Assembly (NCBI GenBank): GCA_963575745.1 | Contig: CAUYUJ010014767.1 | Location: 180,733 to 208,232, forward strand | Source of the DNA: Prorocentrum cordatum | Lineage: Eukaryota > Sar > Dinophyceae > Prorocentrales > Prorocentraceae | Direction of reading: 5' to 3' | Length of the DNA: 27,500 bases | In this document: positions 23,561 through 27,500 of the stretch, piece by piece | How positions within the stretch are numbered: the stretch's first letter is position 1 | Layout of the letters: the number at the start of each line of letters is the position of its first letter | Made by a program: the position numbers and the translations under genes | Notes under the pieces: generated by a model | Databases searched by the model: none | Told to the model about the DNA's origin: nothing | Seen by the model: the letters and a program-made list of their open reading frames with translations, nothing else

Positions 23561-24295
23561 TGTGATGATGACGATGCTGATGATGCTGATGTTGATGATG
23601 CTGATGATGATGATGATGATGATGATGCTGATCATGCTGATGATGATGATGGGGGGGAGGAGGATGAGGAGGAGGAGGCGGAGGAGGAGGAAGGCGAACA
23701 TGATCATGAAGACGGTGAGGACGAGTATCTGCATGTGAAGGGCTGCGTGAAGAGGATATGGATGATGCTGACGACGATGATGCTGGTGATGGTGTGATGG
23801 TGATGGTGATCGTGGTGATGGTGGTGATGATTGTGATGGTGATGGTGATGTTGACGATGATGGTGATGGTGATGGTGATGCTGTTGTTGCTGCTGTTTTT
23901 GTTGATGTTGATGATGATGGTGATGGTGATGGTGATGATGCTGATGCTGCTGATGATGATGATGCTGATGCTTTTGATGATAATGATGATGACGATAAGG
24001 ATGATGACCATGATGATGCTGCTGATGATGACGATGACGATGACGATGCTGGCGAGCATGATGCTGATGATAATACTGATGATGGTTCTGATGCTGATGC
24101 TGATGCTGATGCTGCTGCTGATGATGATGGTGTTGATGATGATGTTGATGTTGATGTTGATGATGATGTTGATGATGATGATGATGATGGTGGTGCTGAT
24201 GATGATGACGATGATGATGCTGATGATGATGATGATGATGATGCTGATGCTGATGATGATGTTGATGGGGAGGAGGAGGCGGAGGAGGAGGAGGG
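23516..24295. repeat. GGA tract, then long (GAT)n array with GCT, GGT and GTT variants, then GGA
   Basis: GGA units at 23516-23555 are followed by GAT-phase triplets to 23652, a GGA patch (23652-23695), about 70 bases of more varied sequence (23696-23765), and GAT-type triplets to about 24267. It ends with GGA units (24268-24295). The varied part reads GEHDHEDGEDEYLHVKGCVK in one plus frame. Confidence 0.93.
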
Positions 24296-24804
24296 TTGTG
24301 AGAGAACATGAAGTACGAGAAGATGACTATGACTATGATGATGATGCTGGCGATGATTAGGAAGTCTGGGGCCTCGGTGAAAGACCGCTCCGCAGCTGGA
24401 GCTCTCGCGCCGTTCTGCCATCTGCGCTGGGTCGCCGCCGTGCTCTGCGACGGGATGACCCCAGCCCGGTGACGCCGTTCGACAGCGCATCTCGGGCAGC
24501 CAGAGGCTGCGACGCCGCGCCCGAGTGAGGCCAGCCGCAGGCTGCAAAAGATAACAGGCGGGGATTGTAATAATTGTTCGCGTGGGACAGTTGGCTGGGA
24601 GGCGGCATCGAGACAGACCGACAGACCACGGATGTTTGGCGCTCTCGTTCACCGTGCCATGTAAACCAAGCTGCAGTCACTCCGTCTCTGTGTCTCCCAC
24701 CTGCAATGGATTCGGCAGCGCGAATGTCGCGCTTGTCGCGGGGCGGCAGCCTTGGAGGAGCCTGCTGTTCCTCAGCCGCCTGTTGGAGCCTTCCACGTCA
24801 TGCT
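24296..24804. other. Stretch without a recognisable gene
   Basis: Complex sequence between two GAT arrays. The short open frames (minus 24357-24680, plus 24574-24876) have no recognisable domain. A small A/T-richer patch is at 24548-24576. Confidence 0.4.
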
Positions 24805-25023
24805 GTTGCTACTGTTGATGATGGTGGTGGTGGGGTTGTGATGAGGGGAAGGAGGATGATGAGGAGAACGAGGTAAGGAAATCTGATAATGGTGATGATG
24901 ATTCTGATTCCAATGTTGATTGTGAGTGTTATCACTTTGATGGTGGTGGAGATGCTGACGGTGATGAGGATATCGTCGTCGTTGTTGCAGTTGTGGTTGT
25001 TATCGTCGTCGTCATCGTCGTCG

Positions 25024-25069
<46 letters not shown>

Positions 25070-25338
25070 GGTTGTCGCTCTTGTAATTGATGTTGATGTT
25101 GTTGTTGGTGGTGGTGATGATGGTGGGTATGCTGCTGCTGATGGTGATGCTGACGATGATGACGGTGATGACGATGATGCTGCTGATGATGCTGATGATG
25201 ACGATGACGATGCTGATGATGACGATGATGGTGATGGTGATGGCGATGGTGACGGTGATGGTGATGGTGATGGTGATGATGATGATGATGATGATGACGA
25301 TGATGATGATTATGATGATGATGATGATGATGATGATA

Positions 25339-25374
<36 letters not shown>

Positions 25375-25380
25375 CTGATG

Positions 25381-25466
<86 letters not shown>
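24805..25466. repeat. GTT/GAT trinucleotide arrays
   Basis: GTT and GTC triplets (24973-25080, with pure GTT at 25021-25068) are followed by GAT-phase triplets, with GCT, GAC, GGT and ACG variants, to about 25270. Nearly pure GAT runs from there to 25465. Poly-Asp, Met and Ile frames are array translations. Confidence 0.95.
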
Positions 25467-25692
25467 TGACGGTGACAATGGTGATGCTGAAGATCAGGAT
25501 GAGGATGATGAGGTTGACACGGCGGAGACGGAGGAGGAGCAGGAGGCGGAGGCGGAGGAGGATGAGGAGGAAGAGGAGGAGGAGGAGGAGCAGGAGGAGG
25601 GAGGAGGAGGAGGAGGAGGAGGAGGAGAAGAGGAGGAGGAGGAGGAGAGGAGGAGGAGGAGGAGGAGGAGGAGGAGGAGAAAGAGGGCGAGG
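25467..25692. repeat. Acidic-coding transition and (GGA)n array
   Basis: At 25467-25560 the sequence reads NDGDNGDAEDQDEDDEVD and more acidic residues in one plus frame, then becomes GGA units to 25680. GGA phase slips move the acidic reading to a different frame before the C-terminal candidate that follows. Confidence 0.8.
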
Positions 25693-25775
25693 AGCTCGAG
25701 GAGGCCCAGGTCGCCGCCAATGCGGCCAACCAGTGGAACGCGGCGGCCATGGGCATGGGCGGGTGGGGCTTCTGA
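25665..25775 (+). CDS. Candidate C-terminal exon of an acidic protein
   Basis: The plus frame containing 25680 reads KEGEELEEAQVAANAANQWN, then AAAMGMGGWGF, and stops at TGA (25773-25775). It leaves the GGA array as an Asn/Ala-rich helix-like segment with a Gly/Trp/Phe tail, which the array cannot explain. It is in a different frame from the acidic stretch at 25467-25560, so a link needs a changed number of repeat bases or splicing. No start or family was recognised. Confidence 0.35.
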   Translation, partial: EEEEEKEGEELEEAQVAANAANQWNAAAMGMGGWGF

Positions 25776-26049
25776 GGCCCTGCCGCGACTCGATACCGTT
25801 ATTGCGCAGCCGTCGGGGGCAATTGTGTAGGAAAAAAGATTTCTGCAGGATCGGGGGAACGTAACGTTCGCCGGAAGTCGGGCTCGCCGACGCCTTTGGA
25901 CGGGCGTGTCACGAATTTTGACGGTCTTGTTTCCGTGGGACGTTTGCAGCGGGAGTTCGCGTTAGATTTCTGACTGGATCTTGTAATTTTCCTGACGGCC
26001 CTGTCAGGCCGCCCCGAGTTCCCCGAACCCGAGTCGTACGCCTCCCCGA
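25776..26049. other. Unique spacer
   Basis: Complex sequence after the candidate stop codon. CCTGACGGCCCTGTCAGG at 25991-26008 is a small palindrome (CCTGACgGcCcTGTCAGG). No polyadenylation-like signal or gene was recognised. Confidence 0.4.
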
Positions 26050-26550
26050 ATGGAGGACGATCTTCGAAGGATTCTCCAAGAGGAAGAGGATGGAGGAAGA
26101 TGTGGAGCGAGGACGAGGAGGAGAAGGGTGGAGGAGGATGAGGTGAAGGAAATGGATCAGGAAGAGGATGAGCAAGACGAGCAGGAGTGCGAGGACGAGG
26201 ATCCTCCTCTTACCTCTACTCACCCTCAGCCTTCCCCTCCTTCTCCTTCTCGCCACTCCTCGTTCCCCCCTCCCGCTCATTCTCATCCTCATCCTCATCC
26301 TTCTCTCTTTTTTGTTCGCGCCTCTTCCTACTCTTTCCCCTCCTCCTTCAGGTGGGCACACCACGGCGTCTTGGAGACATCTAGGCTGCTATGGATTTCA
26401 CGTTTTTGGCCCCAGCGTCCTAGAGGCTTGTGTCGCCCCCCTGGACCATCACAATACAAGAATGACCAGGCCTGGGACAGGATTCGCCAGGTCTGGGGCT
26501 CCACGTTAAGAACAAACGATGACGTTGAAAGTTCGGAACACCTCCAGTGA
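26050..26550 (+). CDS. Small open frame with acidic N-terminus, doubtful
   Basis: An ATG-initiated frame of 166 codons begins MEDDLRRILQEEEDGG and is acidic to about residue 55. It then runs through a Pro/Ser/His-rich stretch made by a CT-rich tract and ends in more balanced sequence. The first 50 residues look charged and helix-forming, but the purine-rich DNA alone can explain this. No family or flanking signals were seen. It may be chance. Confidence 0.15.
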   Translation: MEDDLRRILQEEEDGGRCGARTRRRRVEEDEVKEMDQEEDEQDEQECEDEDPPLTSTHPQPSPPSPSRHSSFPPPAHSHPHPHPSLFFVRASSYSFPSSFRWAHHGVLETSRLLWISRFWPQRPRGLCRPPGPSQYKNDQAWDRIRQVWGSTLRTNDDVESSEHLQ

Positions 26551-26801
26551 GAGCAGGAGGGTGTGCGTGTGTGATTTTGGGGAGGAGAGGGATGGGCATC
26601 CTCCCCCTGGTCTTCCCCCCTACTACTCTCCTGCTCCTCCTGCCTCTCCTCCTTCTCCCCTCCCTCCCTCAGTTCCTCCTCTCCTGCTCCTCCCGCGCGC
26701 GACGGTATCATGCCACCCCGGCCGCCTCGAGCCCTCGAGGTCTCTTTCCCCGTCCCGCCCCCCCCCCCCCTTCTCGGCTCGAAGGGAAACCAGCATAAAC
26801 A

Positions 26802-26924
26802 TCAACGCTCGGAGGTCCGCGCAGATTCTTTGGATCTGCGCTGGACCCCCCAGCGGCGCTCCCAGCGCCACTGGAGGGGGTCCACCGCGGATCCAAGAAC
26901 TCTGCGCGGATTTCCAAACGTTGA
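26802..26924. repeat. 123-bp imperfect foldback (long hairpin)
   Basis: The left arm 26802-26860 and right arm 26864-26924 are reverse complements with few mismatches, around a 3-nt loop (CCC, 26861-26863). Matching parts from the outside in are TCAACG/CGTTGA, TCCGCGCAGA/TCTGCGCGGA, TTGGATC/GATCCAA, TGGACCCCC/GGGGGTCCA, CAG/CTG and GGCGCT/AGCGCC. It is A/G-balanced, not a simple repeat. It could be a foldback element or give a hairpin RNA. Confidence 0.85.
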
Positions 26925-27065
26925 CAGTCGGACCGAGGCAAGTCCATTCGGGGAGGGTGCGCTAATGCTCTTCGTGTCTGTTGGACGCTCTTGTGCCTCC
27001 CTTTGGAGGGTACCCTTGGATGTTCGGTATGCTTTGGCTGGCGGAGGGTCTCATGTTCTTGGGGG

Positions 27066-27206
27066 ACGTTCTTCTGGCCTAGGTTCGACTGTAGGGGGAG
27101 GGGGGAAGGCTTCTCAGAAGCACCCCTGCTTCTTGGAAGGCGCGGCGCCTTCCAAGAAGCAGCCTCCTTCCAAGATGGATGTTCTTTTGGCCTAGGTCCG
27201 ACTGTA
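27066..27206 (+). repeat. ~28-bp direct repeat pair flanking a palindrome
   Basis: GACGTTCTTCTGGCCTAGG with TTCGACTGTA (from 27065) and GATGTTCTTTTGGCCTAGG with TCCGACTGTA (from 27178) are near-identical and about 113 bp apart. Between them is the 18-bp perfect palindrome at 27126-27162. Confidence 0.75.
27126..27162. repeat. Perfect 18-bp inverted repeat with 1-nt spacer
   Basis: CTGCTTCTTGGAAGGCGC (27126-27143), one G, then its exact reverse complement (27145-27162). Part of the arm, CTTGGAAGG, recurs as CCTTCCAAG just downstream (27166-27174). Confidence 0.9.
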
Positions 27207-27375
27207 TGCTTATGTAGATGTTTCTTCCCCTGGCCTCGCCCGAGCCCAGGCGTCCGCCAGTGCCGCCGGCGCCCCTCCGCGGCCGTTGTTCTGGCTCCGA
27301 GCGCTCCCCGCGCCACGCGGACGTGCTGCCAGCAGCTGGCGGCACGGGCTCATCCTCGTCCTTTGTGCTCCTCTT
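27207..27375. other. GC-rich spacer without gene
   Basis: GTGCTGCCAGCAGCTGGCGGCAC (27321-27343) is nearly palindromic. Nothing coding is supported. Confidence 0.35.
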
Positions 27376-27404
27376 TGTCGTCTTCTTCTTCTTCTTCTTC
27401 TTCT

Positions 27405-27440
<36 letters not shown>
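27376..27440. repeat. (TTC)n to (GTC)n microsatellite
   Basis: TTC units at 27380-27406 change directly into GTC units to 27439. The last 60 bases of the window are CCT/CTC-rich. Confidence 0.93.
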
Positions 27441-27441
<1 letters not shown>

Positions 27442-27500
27442 CCGACCTCGGCAGGCGTTTCGTCGCCCCTCTGCTCTCTCCGCCGCCTCCCTCCTGCTCC

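Larger units (their letters stand above)
26923..27206. repeat. Possible small inverted-end element
   Basis: GACAGTCGGACCGAGGC (26923-26939) is the reverse complement of GCCTAGGTCCGACTGTA (27190-27206) at 15 of 17 positions. A third copy in the second orientation, GCCTAGGTTCGACTGTA, lies at 27077-27093. The segments could be ends of a MITE-like unit of about 284 bp, next to the long foldback. No target duplication was recognised and there is no coding capacity. Confidence 0.45.

Overview
This is a GC-rich eukaryotic nuclear window. It is most likely from a dinoflagellate, and the GC level would suit a Prorocentrum-like genome; the species is inferred, not shown. There is no operon-like packing, no ribosome-binding-site pattern and no rRNA or tRNA gene. 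About a third of the window is simple-sequence DNA (GAT, GTC, GGA/CCT, GGTCGT and GT arrays) or minisatellites. The methyltransferase-like domain of the mobile element resembles proteins I associate with dinoflagellate retroelements.

The centre, about 6.0-17.8 kb on the minus strand, is one very large non-LTR retrotransposon (LINE-like). In the sense direction it has ORF1 (Gln-rich N-terminus, then a long coiled coil), ORF2 (Pro/Arg-rich linker, no recognised domain), and a catalytic ORF carrying RNase H, then an EEP/AP-type endonuclease, then reverse transcriptase. A final part has two zinc-finger-like motifs and a C5-cytosine-methyltransferase-like domain. ORF2 and the catalytic ORF share a frame and are separated by one TGA. 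The RT C-terminus is displaced by two compensating frame changes, so the copy is nearly intact but not cleanly open. No LTRs were seen. Both element ends lie in repetitive DNA (a CCT array at the 5' end, a 63-bp minisatellite at the 3' end), so boundaries are approximate.

Left flank (1-6.0 kb): GAT and GTC arrays, a short exon-like piece with a possible double-stranded-RNA-binding signature, a duplicated ~56-bp segment, and three hairpins at 3.70-3.98 kb with different stems but the same 20-nt apical sequence. These are followed by three blocks of a ~63-bp minisatellite, a 77-bp tandem duplication, and a compact multi-stem fold at 5.57-5.64 kb.

Right flank (17.8-27.5 kb): CCT, GGTCGT and GGA arrays, a five-copy 24-bp repeat, a ~1-kb degenerate minisatellite, a ~640-bp alternating purine-pyrimidine (GT/GC) tract, and a 2-kb GAT/GGA region with exon-like pieces at both ends that may be remnants or exons of an acidic protein gene. 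It ends with a 123-bp near-perfect hairpin and a neighbouring small element-like unit with inverted ends and an 18-bp perfect palindrome.

Apart from the retrotransposon, no gene is supported strongly. Most long open frames here are translations of simple repeats.
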